Assembly: GCA_018660265.1 (NCBI GenBank)
Contig: JABJKS010000040.1
Coordinates: forward strand, 1-64,000
Direction: 5' to 3'
DNA from: Rhodospirillaceae bacterium
GTDB taxonomy: Bacteria; Pseudomonadota; Alphaproteobacteria; GCA-2731375
Length of the DNA: 64,000 bases
Shown here: positions 8,609 to 16,773 of the stretch, piece after piece
Numbering within the stretch: the first letter of the stretch is position 1
Layout of the letters: each line of letters opens with the position of its first letter
Notes under the pieces: model-generated
What the model saw: the letters and a program-made list of their open reading frames with translations, nothing else
Database searches by the model: none
What the model was told of the DNA's origin: nothing
Translations under genes and position numbers: made by a program

Positions 8609-11388
8609 GCCGCCATCCAGCCATGGGCCGCTTGCTTGATCGCGACCGCCCGCTGTCATTTACCTTTGATGGTAAATCCTATCGCGGCTATCAGGGCGAT
8701 ACCCTGGCCTCCGCCCTGATGGCGAATAACATTCGCGTGCTGGGGCGCAGTTTTAAATATCACCGTCCCCGGGGCATTTTTGGTGCCGGCAGTGAAGATC
8801 CATCCGCCCTGGTCCAATTGCGCACCGCAGGCCGGACGGAGCCCAATATCCGCGCAACCCAGGTGGAGCTGTATGACGGCCTTGTCGCCCATAGCCAAAA
8901 CAACTGGCCGTCCCTGGACTGGGATCTGGGCGCGGTTCTGGGTCTGGCGTCAAAATTCCTGCCTGCTGGCTTCTATTACAAGACATTCATGTGGCCTGCA
9001 AAATTCTGGCCCCATTACGAACGACTGATCCGCAACATGGCCGGCATGGGACGAAGTGCCGAAACCCCGGACCCGGACCGCTATGAAAAACGCCACGCCC
9101 ATTGCGATGTCCTGGTCATTGGCGGTGGTCCCACGGGCCGGGCGGCAGCACTAGCGGCAGCGAAAGACGGCAGCGATGTTTGGCTGGTCGATGAGAACGC
9201 GCATATCGAGGAACTGGACGGCGTTACCGTCATGGCGCGCACCACAGCGTTCGGGAAATATGACGACAGCCTTTATGGCCTGCTGGAACGCACCGGCGAT
9301 CATCTGGCCGCACCAAAGGATGATGCGCCCCGACAGATCCTGTGGTTGCTGCGCGCTGGCCGGATGATCCTGGCCAGCGGGGCCATCGAACGCCCACTGC
9401 TATTTGCCAATAACGACCGACCCGGCATCATGTTAGCCGGTGCCGCGGCGCGCTTTCTGGCCGACTATGGCGTGTGCCCCGGCAAACGTGCCGTGATCGT
9501 CACCAATAACGACAGCGCCTATGCGGTGGCCCAAACTTTGATCGACGGCGGCATTGATATTGCCGCGATCATTGATCAACGGCACCTGACCACCCGGCGG
9601 GAAATTGCGGGCTGTGAGATCCTGCATAATCACGGGGTCATCGACACCGCAGGACGCCGTGGCCTCACCAGGGTCACGGTCGCGCCCCTGGACGTCAATG
9701 GTGATGCCGTCCCGCAGTCAGAGAGGTTGCTGGACTGCGACCTGCTTTGTGTCGCGGGCGGCTTCACGCCCAGCGTGCACCTGTATTCCCAGGCCGGCGG
9801 CAAGCTAACCTTTCGCGACGATATCCAGACCATGGTGCCGCATGGCGAAGTAGGGGGCATCACAGTTGTGGGGGCGGCAAATGGCGAGCTGGATGGCGGC
9901 GTCGGCGAGCCCCTCAACCTCAGTCTTGGCCGGGCGAAACAGTTCATCGATCTACAAAATGATGTCACGGCGGCGGATGTGGAGCTGGCGGCGCGGGAAG
10001 GTTACCAATCCGTCGAACACCTGAAACGCTACACCACACTGGGTATGGGCACGGATCAGGGCAAGACGTCGAACCTGAACGGCATTGCCGTACTGGCCGG
10101 TGCCCTGGACAAGCCGCAAGCGGACGTCGGCATCACCACCTATCGCGCGCCCTATACCCCGGTGACCATCGGTGCTTTAGCAGGACGAGAGGTCGGCACC
10201 TTCCTAACACCGACCCGGCGCACGCCCCTGCAGGAGTGGCACGAAGACAACGGTGCCGTCTTCGTCCCCGCCGGCCTGTGGCGGCGGCCCCACTATTACC
10301 CCCGCCCGGGAGAGACAATGGCGGATGCGGTCAACCGCGAGGTCCTGGCTGTACGGCAGAATGTGGCAATCGTCGATGTCTCCACCCTGGGGCGGATCGA
10401 TCTGCATGGCGGTGATGTGGCGGAGTTTTTGAACCGGGTCTACATCAACGGTTTCAAGACCCTCGATATCGGCATGTGCCGCTATGGCGTGATGCTGCGG
10501 GATGACGGCATGATATTTGATGACGGCACCGTGGCCCGCATGGGAGATGGCCACTATATCATGACCACGACCACCGCCAATGCGGGGCCGGTCATGGCCC
10601 ATCTGGAATATTATCTACAGGTGGTCTGGCCCGATCTGGATGTACATCTGACATCCATCACGGATCAATGGTCCGTGGTCGCCGTCGCGGGCCCGCAGTC
10701 CCGCGCCCTGTTGGAAAGCCTGGACAGCGATATGGAATTCGCCAACCAGGCATTGCCTTTCATGGCTTGGCGGGCCGGGCAAATTGGCGGCATCACGGCG
10801 CAGGTTTTCCGCATTAGTTTTTCGGGCGAGTTGGCCTACGAGATTGCCGTGCCCGCCGATCATGGTCATGCCCTATGGGAAATGTTGCTGGCTGCGGGCG
10901 AAGATCTCGGCATCATACCTTACGGCACGGAAGCCTTGACCACCCTGCGCACAGAGAAAGGCCATTTCGTCATGGGGCCGGAAGCCGATGGCCGCGCCAG
11001 CGCCGATGATATGGGCCTTGGCGGCATGCTCTCTGCCAAGAAAGATTTTATCGGAAAGCGCTCCCTGCGCCTGCCCGCCCTGGAGCCCGAGGGGCGGCCA
11101 AATCTGGTCGGCCTGATCCCCAAAGACGGCAAAACGGCCATCCCGCCCGGTGCCATCATGGTGGATCGGGAAACCCCGGGGCCGGGCATGGAAAAAGCCG
11201 GGCATGTAGCAACATCCGTGTTCTCGGCCAGCCTTGGCAAACCCATTGCAACAGCAATGGTGACCAATGGCCGCCAGCGTCACGGTGAAACCTTGTGGGC
11301 CCATTCACCCGTCGACGGCCGTGTCGTCCCGGTGGAGGTCACGGACCCGGTGTTCATTGATCCAAAGGGGGAGCGTCTGCGTGCCTGA
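8605..11388 (+). CDS. soxA: Sarcosine oxidase subunit alpha
   Basis: A 927-residue subunit that binds NAD+ and tetrahydrofolate and channels the one-carbon unit. The N-terminal 2Fe-2S-like fold comes first (FTFDGKSYRGYQGDTLASAL, then SFKYHRPRG). A Rossmann domain follows (VLVIGGGPTGRAAAL near residue 170). The C-terminal third, from about 560, is a glycine-cleavage T-protein domain with ISFSGELAYEI. The protein is shorter than the roughly 960-1000 residues usual in the family. The stretch of about 30-40 residues that normally follows the Rossmann motif and contains an FGG signature appears to be missing between WLVDENAH and IEELDGVTV. The frame is intact, so this looks like a true internal deletion. 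A small overlap with soxD and soxG supports one operon. Confidence 0.94.
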   Translation: MSRHPAMGRLLDRDRPLSFTFDGKSYRGYQGDTLASALMANNIRVLGRSFKYHRPRGIFGAGSEDPSALVQLRTAGRTEPNIRATQVELYDGLVAHSQNNWPSLDWDLGAVLGLASKFLPAGFYYKTFMWPAKFWPHYERLIRNMAGMGRSAETPDPDRYEKRHAHCDVLVIGGGPTGRAAALAAAKDGSDVWLVDENAHIEELDGVTVMARTTAFGKYDDSLYGLLERTGDHLAAPKDDAPRQILWLLRAGRMILASGAIERPLLFANNDRPGIMLAGAAARFLADYGVCPGKRAVIVTNNDSAYAVAQTLIDGGIDIAAIIDQRHLTTRREIAGCEILHNHGVIDTAGRRGLTRVTVAPLDVNGDAVPQSERLLDCDLLCVAGGFTPSVHLYSQAGGKLTFRDDIQTMVPHGEVGGITVVGAANGELDGGVGEPLNLSLGRAKQFIDLQNDVTAADVELAAREGYQSVEHLKRYTTLGMGTDQGKTSNLNGIAVLAGALDKPQADVGITTYRAPYTPVTIGALAGREVGTFLTPTRRTPLQEWHEDNGAVFVPAGLWRRPHYYPRPGETMADAVNREVLAVRQNVAIVDVSTLGRIDLHGGDVAEFLNRVYINGFKTLDIGMCRYGVMLRDDGMIFDDGTVARMGDGHYIMTTTTANAGPVMAHLEYYLQVVWPDLDVHLTSITDQWSVVAVAGPQSRALLESLDSDMEFANQALPFMAWRAGQIGGITAQVFRISFSGELAYEIAVPADHGHALWEMLLAAGEDLGIIPYGTEALTTLRTEKGHFVMGPEADGRASADDMGLGGMLSAKKDFIGKRSLRLPALEPEGRPNLVGLIPKDGKTAIPPGAIMVDRETPGPGMEKAGHVATSVFSASLGKPIATAMVTNGRQRHGETLWAHSPVDGRVVPVEVTDPVFIDPKGERLRA

Positions 11389-11896
11389 AACCCCATCTCG
11401 CCGCTCCGCCCTAGATCAGTTCAGCCGGGGCATGGAACCCAACGACCTGATCCGGGAACGCACGGGCCTGTGGATCCAGCGCCTCTATGCCCCCAACGGT
11501 GTGCCGGGGCTGGCGCTGCCAGAACAACCGAATACCGCCAGCAGCAAAGACGGCCTGCATGCCTTCTGGGTCGCGCCGGGGGAATGGCTGCTTGTGGCGG
11601 ATCAGGCCAAGGATATTGCCAGTGCGGCCCAGAACAAGCTGAGCGATCTCAGCCATGCCCGCACGGTGTTCCGGCTGGAGGCTGCAACAGCGCGCGACAT
11701 CCTGGCGAAAAGCTGTCCCCTGGATTTGCGTTTGGAAAAATTCCCCCCCGGCCATTGCGCCCAAAGCGGCCTGGGCAGCCTCTCCCCCGTCTCCATCCTG
11801 GTGCATCATTTGGAAGACGGAAGCCACATGGACCTTTACGTCCCCCGCAGCTATGGCCAACACGTTTACGCCTGGTTGGTGGACGGCACGCATTGA
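11381..11896 (+). CDS. soxG: Sarcosine oxidase subunit gamma
   Basis: A 171-residue gamma subunit, the small folate-domain-like partner of SoxA. The motifs LHAFWVAPGEWLL, HARTVFRLEAATARDILAKS and CPLDLRLEKFPPGHCAQS, with a histidine-rich end (ILVHHLEDGSHMDLYV), fit the SoxG family. I chose the GTG at 11381, which overlaps the last eight bases of soxA and follows the ribosome-binding site AAGGGGGAG. A longer frame from 11267 is only antiparallel noise inside soxA. Confidence 0.88.
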   Translation: MPETPSRRSALDQFSRGMEPNDLIRERTGLWIQRLYAPNGVPGLALPEQPNTASSKDGLHAFWVAPGEWLLVADQAKDIASAAQNKLSDLSHARTVFRLEAATARDILAKSCPLDLRLEKFPPGHCAQSGLGSLSPVSILVHHLEDGSHMDLYVPRSYGQHVYAWLVDGTH

Positions 11897-11911
11897 TAAA
11901 GGGCAATCAGG

Positions 11912-12328
11912 ATGATCAATCCAATAGCGGACTTCATCGCCATGCGGCGGGAGATCGTGGCGCGGTCGCGCATACTGGATGCCTGGGGGTTTTTCTTGAA
12001 CGTCCCTACGGTGATAGGCAGTTTCTTCTATTTGGACAGGCCGGTTGGTGCCGCCGTATGCGCTGCCATCCTTGTCTCTCTCCTCATCGCGACGCAAATG
12101 CACAAACGCATGCCGATGAGCCGCCTGATGGCCCTTTGCCACATCGTATTCCTGCCTGCAATTGCCCTTTTGGTGATGGAAGTCGGGCCGGGTAGCATCA
12201 ACAATGCTTTCGGAATTTGGGCCACATACAGCCTGGTATTGATGACCATCTGCGTGTTGATCGACCTCTTTGACCTTTACCGCTATTTCATTCAGGGCAA
12301 CCGCACCTACGTGCAGCCCAACCAATAG
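11912..12328 (+). CDS. Small integral membrane protein of unknown function
   Basis: A 138-residue protein with about four hydrophobic segments (roughly residues 24-40, 45-62, 72-92 and 100-122) and a basic, Arg-rich N-terminus (MRREIVARSRIL). It begins 15 bases after soxG, so it is probably the last gene of the sarcosine oxidase transcript. I do not recognise the family. A role near the membrane with sarcosine uptake or oxidation is only a guess from position. Confidence 0.65.
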   Translation: MINPIADFIAMRREIVARSRILDAWGFFLNVPTVIGSFFYLDRPVGAAVCAAILVSLLIATQMHKRMPMSRLMALCHIVFLPAIALLVMEVGPGSINNAFGIWATYSLVLMTICVLIDLFDLYRYFIQGNRTYVQPNQ

Positions 12329-12332
12329 TCAA

Positions 12333-12839
12333 TTAGGTATGTCGTTCGATAAACGCCTCGAACACCGCGACGATATCGGCGGCCATCATTTGTTCAGACG
12401 CCATACTGCGTTCGGTGATGGGCAGGCCAACCTGTTTACGCAGTTCCTGATTATTCATGGCACGGGCCCATTTCGGATCGTGGGCGATCAAACGTCCAAA
12501 AAACACCCCGCTATCGGCGGCATCTGCAGCATAGAAAAGTCGTGCAATGCCAGCCTGATACATGGTCGCCACGCACATGGCGCAGGGTTTGCCGGAGGTA
12601 TAAAGATCGGCGCCTTTAAGGCTTGTAACCGATAGCTTGGCGCAGGCATCTCGGATTGCATCAACTTCTCCATGGGAGGTTGGATCGCATTTCGCCTCGG
12701 CCCGGTTCAAACCTTCCCCAACGATCTTGCCATCCATGACAACAACAGCGCCATAGGGTAGCGTACCCGGTTGATCAATGCTTTCCGCCGCGATCGCAAT
12801 TGCGCGGGCCATGAATTTTTCATGCATGGGAGTATCCAC
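12333..12839 (-). CDS. Nucleoside/guanine deaminase-like protein (CDA superfamily)
   Basis: A 168-residue zinc-dependent deaminase. The active-site HGE (SHGEVDAIRDA, with Glu as proton shuttle) and the Zn-binding PCAMC pair are both present with normal spacing. The fold and length match guanine deaminase/tRNA-adenosine-deaminase-like enzymes; the substrate is uncertain. The longest start is GTG 12839, directly following the TAG of the upstream gene (TAGGTG). An ATG four codons in is the alternative. It is the third gene of the operon GST-GFA-deaminase. Confidence 0.85.
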   Translation of the reverse strand: MDTPMHEKFMARAIAIAAESIDQPGTLPYGAVVVMDGKIVGEGLNRAEAKCDPTSHGEVDAIRDACAKLSVTSLKGADLYTSGKPCAMCVATMYQAGIARLFYAADAADSGVFFGRLIAHDPKWARAMNNQELRKQVGLPITERSMASEQMMAADIVAVFEAFIERHT

Positions 12840-13274
12840 CTAATCCTCCGGAATTGCGAAGTGGTGCATCTCCGGGAAAGAACCGTAGCGGGGAATGTCG
12901 TCACCCGATGTGTCGGCGGCGTAGTCCGCGGCCTCGTCCAAAAAGATGCGCATCATCAGATGCAGGCCGGTGGGTTGATCCAGGCTGCCGGCGGTAATGG
13001 TAATTGTGTCCCCACCATCGCGCCGAAAAAACATGGTAGAGCCACAATTGGAACAAAAACCGCGTTCAACTTTTTCCGAACTGCGATACCAGCTTAAACT
13101 ATTCCGGTCGTCATCAATGCTGACATCAGCCAGACGGGCACCGATGGCGTGCCAGACACTGCCCGTCAGACGCCGACAGCTTTCGCAATGGCATTCCACC
13201 ACTTGCCGCACGGGTCCGGTAATTTCATACCGGACCCGGCCGCAATGGCATTTACCGCTGCGTCGTGCAGACAT
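12840..13274 (-). CDS. GFA-family zinc-binding protein (CENP-V/GFA type)
   Basis: A 144-residue protein with the cysteine pattern of the glutathione-dependent formaldehyde-activating family. KCHCGRVRYEI gives the first Cys pair, ECHCESCRR the central set, and FCSNCGSTMF the third. These cysteines bind zinc. The family name comes from a proposed glutathione/formaldehyde role in Paracoccus that may not hold for all members. It sits 14 bases after the GST gene and directly before the deaminase. Its nearness to soxBDAG, whose reaction can release formaldehyde, makes an aldehyde- or glutathione-linked role plausible but unproven. Confidence 0.85.
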   Translation of the reverse strand: MSARRSGKCHCGRVRYEITGPVRQVVECHCESCRRLTGSVWHAIGARLADVSIDDDRNSLSWYRSSEKVERGFCSNCGSTMFFRRDGGDTITITAGSLDQPTGLHLMMRIFLDEAADYAADTSGDDIPRYGSFPEMHHFAIPED

Positions 13275-13288
13275 ATCTATACCTTAAG

Positions 13289-13984
13289 CTATTCTGCCGC
13301 GACGGTGCTTTCGCCCAACAAGGTGCCGACGTACCAGCCACGGGTGCGCAGGTTATTGAAGAACACTTCCTCAAAGCTATCGTGGACCGATCCGATCACC
13401 GCATCGTCCTGTATCAAAGCCTCCGCCCAGGCACGGACCAGGGGGAAATCTTTCAGGGCACCTGTTTGAACGAATTGCTCAATCAGCATAAACCGCTGCA
13501 AAAACGGCGCATATGAGGCATCCACCAGGCTGATTTCGGGGCCATTGAAATACGGCCCCTCGTTATCCCGATCATTGGCGATCGCATCTTCCAGCTTTTG
13601 GAAAAAGGTCGAGATACCTTCCAGTTTCTCGTCCATCGCTTCCCGGGACTTAGTGTAGTAGATGTTGATACCTTTGGAAAAGTCCGGCACGAAATCCGTC
13701 CAGGCCCGGTTGCGGGCCCGCTTGAACGGGTCGGCCGGATGGCATTTCGGGTCCACCACGTCTTCAAGATATTCCGCGATAGCATTGGATTCGAACAATG
13801 GCTCCCCATCCACGGACAACACGGGCACCTTGCCATGCGGTGAGATTTTCAGGAACCAATCGGGCTTGTCAGTCAGATCAATGTAGGTAACGTCAAAATC
13901 GACATTTTTCGCACGCAAAAGAATCACGGCGCGCTGTACCCACGGTCAAGTGATCGAGCTGATCAGATGATATTTCTTCGCCAT
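13289..13984 (-). CDS. Glutathione S-transferase, predicted selenoprotein (Sec encoded by TGA at 13946-13948)
   Basis: I read this as a 231-residue GST whose codon 13 is an in-frame TGA read as selenocysteine. Translation from ATG 13984 gives MAKKYHLISSIT, then TGA, then PWVQRAVILLRAKNV. The TGA falls exactly on the catalytic Cys of the CPWVQRA motif found in omega/beta-like bacterial GSTs. Downstream the fold is intact: HGKVPVL for glutathione binding, ESNAIAEYLED, and a helical C-terminal domain. The start follows a GGGGAG ribosome-binding site at 13994-13999. A start at GTG 13927 would drop 19 residues, including the first strand and active site. A fitting SECIS hairpin follows the TGA, and tRNA-Sec is encoded at 54776. 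The alternative is a nonsense mutation or a base error for TGC. First gene of a three-gene operon. Confidence 0.8.
13911..13934 (-). promoter_or_regulatory. Predicted bacterial SECIS element in the GST mRNA
   Basis: On the mRNA, 11 bases after the UGA, GCGCGC (13934-13929) pairs with GCGUGC (13916-13911) to give a six-base-pair stem with one G-U pair. The stem closes a 12-base loop (13928-13917). The loop starts CGUG, so a G lies in its first two bases, and the UGA-to-loop distance is 17. Both agree with the known bacterial SECIS layout recognised by SelB, as in fdhF of E. coli. Stem stability was judged by eye only. Confidence 0.6.
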
Positions 13985-14404
13985 ATCAGGCATCTCCCCA
14001 AAGTCTGGATTTTTGAACGACAGGTAAGCATAAGCCCAGGATTTAGCGCCGTCAAAGCATTGCCAATCCCGGCGCGGGGCCAGGCAACTCGACAAGGCCC
14101 ACGCCTCATACCAACGGCCCCGCTATGTCGCCGCTGCCGTTGGTGCTGATCATATCGTTCGGGATGCGGACGAGGCCCTGAACGGGCTGGCCGCGTAGAC
14201 GCACTTCGCTATTGGATACATTGTTGATTTCGGGGATTGGCGGCGCGGCAGGTGTCCACGTAAGCAGGACCCAGGAATTCCTGTTCTTTGTACTGGCGGC
14301 GCATCCGGTTCTTGATGTCAACCGCCCTGGGAAGGCCCTCACCCTCTTGTTAGACGGGTAGTTTCCTATGATTTCCTTAAGAAATGGTGAAGAGCCGACT
14401 GCCG
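13985..14404. other. Non-coding region between the GST operon and the gabD-like gene
   Basis: This stretch holds the GST ribosome-binding site and presumably its promoter near 14000-14080. It also holds the possible gene remnant at 14106-14340. I see no complete gene, RNA or clear terminator in it. On the far side it borders copy B of a dispersed hairpin repeat (14405-14477). Confidence 0.5.
14106..14340 (-). pseudogene. Possible frameshifted gene remnant, family not recognised
   Basis: On the minus strand, two overlapping frames each look protein-like. From 14340 one reads EGLPRAVDIKNRMRRQYKEQ and on to GPAYVDT. From about 14252 the neighbouring frame continues PAAPPIPEINNVSN to IPNDMISTNGSGDIAGPLV, ending at 14106. 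Joined by one frameshift they give about 78 continuous residues. No start codon or ribosome-binding site is convincing, and I cannot name the family. It may be a degraded gene or chance. Confidence 0.25.
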
Positions 14405-14477
14405 GCGCGCATTTATTCAATATGCGTCGAGGCACCTAAGAAACGAGCAATTGAACCAATCACTTAAGTCGCGACAG
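14405..14477 (+). repeat. Dispersed intergenic hairpin repeat, copy B (partial)
   Basis: About 70 bases here match, with scattered mismatches, the reverse strand of 46882-46953. The best-conserved part is GAGCAATTGAACCAATCACT, preceded by TAAGAAA and followed by a two-base difference and GTCGCGA. A weaker match to the first hairpin (TTTATTCAA) lies at its left end. This copy ends at the 3' end of the aldehyde dehydrogenase gene and lacks the last arm seen in copy A. It lies three bases beyond that gene's stop codon. Confidence 0.6.
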
Positions 14478-14480
14478 CCT

Positions 14481-15953
14481 CTAGTCGATCCCGCCCATGC
14501 ACAGGTATTTCAGCTCGACATAGTCATCAATCCCGTACTTGGAACCTTCACGTCCCAGGCCAGACTCCTTCACGCCGCCAAAGGGGGCGACTTCGGTGGA
14601 GATGACGCCCGTATTAATGCCGACAATACCGTATTCGACGCCTTCAGAGACGCGCCAGATGCGGCCGATATCGCGGGCATAAAAATAGGCGGCCAAGCCA
14701 AATTCCGTGTCGTTGGCCATTTGAATGGCCTGCGCCTCGGACTCGAAGCGGAAGATCGGTGCCATGGGGCCAAAGGTTTCCTCCCGCGCCACCTTCATCT
14801 CCGGGGTGACGTCTGCGACAATAGTGGGTTGGAAAAAATTACCGCCCAATTCATGACGCCCACCACCGACCACCACGCGCGCACCCTTGGCCAGGGCATC
14901 GGCGATATGGTCTTCTATTTTGGCAACGGCAGCACCGTCGATCAACGGCCCAAGGACCACGCCGTCTTCGGTACCATCGCCAACTTTCATGGCTGAAACA
15001 GCTGCCGCCAATTTCTCAACAAAGGCGTCATAGACACCATTTTGCACCAGCAGGCGATTGGCACAAACGCAGGTCTGACCGGCATTACGATACTTTGACG
15101 CCATGGCACCTTCGACAGCAGCATCCAGATCGGCATCATCAAAGACGATAAAAGGCGCATTGCCGCCCAATTCCATAGAGGTCTTTTTGACCGTCTCGGC
15201 GCACTTCTTCATCAAAACCTTGCCAATTTCGGTAGAGCCGGTGAAGGTCAATTTACGCACGATGGGATTTGACGTCATCTCATCGCCGATCTCGCTCGAT
15301 GCCCCGGCCAGTACGGACATGACACCCGGCGGCAGGCCTGCCCGCTCTCCCAATTCCGCCAAGGCCAAAGCCGAATACGGTGTCTGGCTGGCAGGTTTGA
15401 CGACGATAGTGCAACCCGCCGCCAAGGCCGGGCCCACCTTGCGCGTGACCATTGCGGCGGGAAAGTTCCACGGCGTGACAGCGGTGCAAACCCCAATCGG
15501 CTCCTTGATCACGACGATCCGTTTGTCCGCGTGATGGGCGGGAATTGTGTCGCCATAAAGGCGCTTGCCTTCCTCTGCGAACCATTCGATGAACGAGGCC
15601 GCATAGGCGACTTCGCCCTTCGCCTCAAGCAAAGGCTTGCCCTGTTCCAGGGTCATGATCAAGGCCAGATCATCAACGTGTTGATGCATCAAATTGAACC
15701 AGTCACGCAGGATTTTCGCCCGTTCTCCAGCAGTTTTCGCACGCCACGTGACAAGGGCACGATCCGCCGCCTCAATCGCCCGGCGGGTTTCCGCAGCACC
15801 CATGCGCGGTACCGTTCCAATGATCTTCCCCGTCGCGGGATTATCAACCTCGATTACGCCGCCGCCATCGGCATCGCACCATTCACCATCAATATAGTTC
15901 TGTTGGCGGAAAAGCTTACTATCGTTGAGCTGCGCAAGATCCATGGTGCCCAT
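14481..15953 (-). CDS. gabD: NAD(P)-dependent succinate-semialdehyde dehydrogenase
   Basis: A 490-residue aldehyde dehydrogenase, full length. The cofactor site (VTPWNFPAAMVTRK, then FTGSTEIGK), the catalytic Glu in MELGGNAPFIVFDD and the catalytic Cys in NAGQTCVCANR are all in place. The GabD-like signatures (NYIDGEW, TLEQGKPLLEAKGE, GGVKESGLGREGS) favour succinate-semialdehyde dehydrogenase, converting the semialdehyde to succinate in GABA-type catabolism. Related semialdehydes remain possible. The start could be ATG 15953 or an ATG three codons in. It is transcribed alone, with the hairpin repeat just past its stop. Confidence 0.9.
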   Translation of the reverse strand: MGTMDLAQLNDSKLFRQQNYIDGEWCDADGGGVIEVDNPATGKIIGTVPRMGAAETRRAIEAADRALVTWRAKTAGERAKILRDWFNLMHQHVDDLALIMTLEQGKPLLEAKGEVAYAASFIEWFAEEGKRLYGDTIPAHHADKRIVVIKEPIGVCTAVTPWNFPAAMVTRKVGPALAAGCTIVVKPASQTPYSALALAELGERAGLPPGVMSVLAGASSEIGDEMTSNPIVRKLTFTGSTEIGKVLMKKCAETVKKTSMELGGNAPFIVFDDADLDAAVEGAMASKYRNAGQTCVCANRLLVQNGVYDAFVEKLAAAVSAMKVGDGTEDGVVLGPLIDGAAVAKIEDHIADALAKGARVVVGGGRHELGGNFFQPTIVADVTPEMKVAREETFGPMAPIFRFESEAQAIQMANDTEFGLAAYFYARDIGRIWRVSEGVEYGIVGINTGVISTEVAPFGGVKESGLGREGSKYGIDDYVELKYLCMGGID

Positions 15954-16067
15954 AGCGGCGGTCTCCTATCTGGCATGATACCCCAAAGCTGCAGCCGTGA
16001 TCCTGCACCCATTCCCTGCCCCAGGCAACCTGGGAATAGGCGCAGGTTCTTTACGCGTTTTAGGTCT

Positions 16068-16679
16068 TTACGCCTTGGCACTGGGGCGGGCAGATACGGC
16101 GGCATGCCAGCGCGCTAGATTGGGTCGGTCATCACCGACGCGCAGGCCGATGACCTTGCCGAAATCAACACCGCACAGGGCGGTAATATCGGCTATTGTA
16201 TAATGATCACCGGCGACGAATTCCCGATCCGCCAGTACACCGTCTAACCAGTCAAAGCGCCCTGGCGCCTTTTGCTGATTAAGCTCACCCCAGGCCGGCA
16301 CCTGATCTTCCAGTTCGGCAAAAAACTTACTGGTATGACGAAAGCCTGCCGCGATGCATCCCAACAATTGCTGCTCCACCCGCCGGTTCCACATTTCCAC
16401 CACCGCCCTGTCCTTGGCGTCGTTGCCGAACAAGGCCGGCGCGGGCTGAACCTCCTCAAAATAGCGGCAGATGGCCACGCTTTCAGATAAATGGCTGCCG
16501 TCATCCAACTCCAGCGTTGGGATCTGGCCAAGTTGATTGATCGAGGCGATAAAGTCGTCGGTCTTATGTTCCTGTTTACCGATATCCATCGCTACCAAAG
16601 GCACATCGATACCCTTTTCGGCCAAAAAAATGCGCACCCGGCGTGGATTTGGTGCCATCTGGCTATCATATAATTTCAT
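16068..16679 (-). CDS. Glutathione S-transferase
   Basis: A 203-residue GST. The N-terminal thioredoxin-like domain begins MKLYDSQMAPNPRRVRIFL. It has no Cys at the usual active position, the glutathione-contact segment is QIPTLELDDG, and LSESVAICRYFEE follows. The C-terminal helical domain contains DHYTIADITA. Substrate unknown. I chose ATG 16679, which follows a GAGGGAAG ribosome-binding site; the longer in-frame start at 16760 reads through an inverted repeat. Unlike the GST at 13289 it has no TGA in frame, so the window encodes two distinct GST types. Confidence 0.88.
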   Translation of the reverse strand: MKLYDSQMAPNPRRVRIFLAEKGIDVPLVAMDIGKQEHKTDDFIASINQLGQIPTLELDDGSHLSESVAICRYFEEVQPAPALFGNDAKDRAVVEMWNRRVEQQLLGCIAAGFRHTSKFFAELEDQVPAWGELNQQKAPGRFDWLDGVLADREFVAGDHYTIADITALCGVDFGKVIGLRVGDDRPNLARWHAAVSARPSAKA

Positions 16680-16709
16680 CGTTGCTTCCCTCAATATTTC
16701 TATGGCCAA

Positions 16710-16760
16710 GTGGTGCGAGCGAAACAGAAGAATCTTTCGGTTTCGTGTCTCGCGCACCAC
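16710..16760. repeat. Imperfect inverted repeat upstream of the second GST gene
   Basis: The left arm GTGGTGCGAGCGAAAC (16710-16725) is complementary, with a few unpaired bases, to the right arm at 16740-16760 ending CGCGCACCAC. A 14-base spacer separates them. It lies 31 bases upstream of the GST start and could be a regulatory site, an mRNA leader hairpin or a repeat unit. Confidence 0.5.
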
Positions 16761-16773
16761 GATTCTTAAGAGT

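Noticed and set aside
13289-13984. GST gene read as a pseudogene with a nonsense TGA
   Set aside because: The only lesion is a TGA at the catalytic Cys codon, the rest is intact, a SECIS-like hairpin follows and tRNA-Sec is present. It stays open as an alternative.
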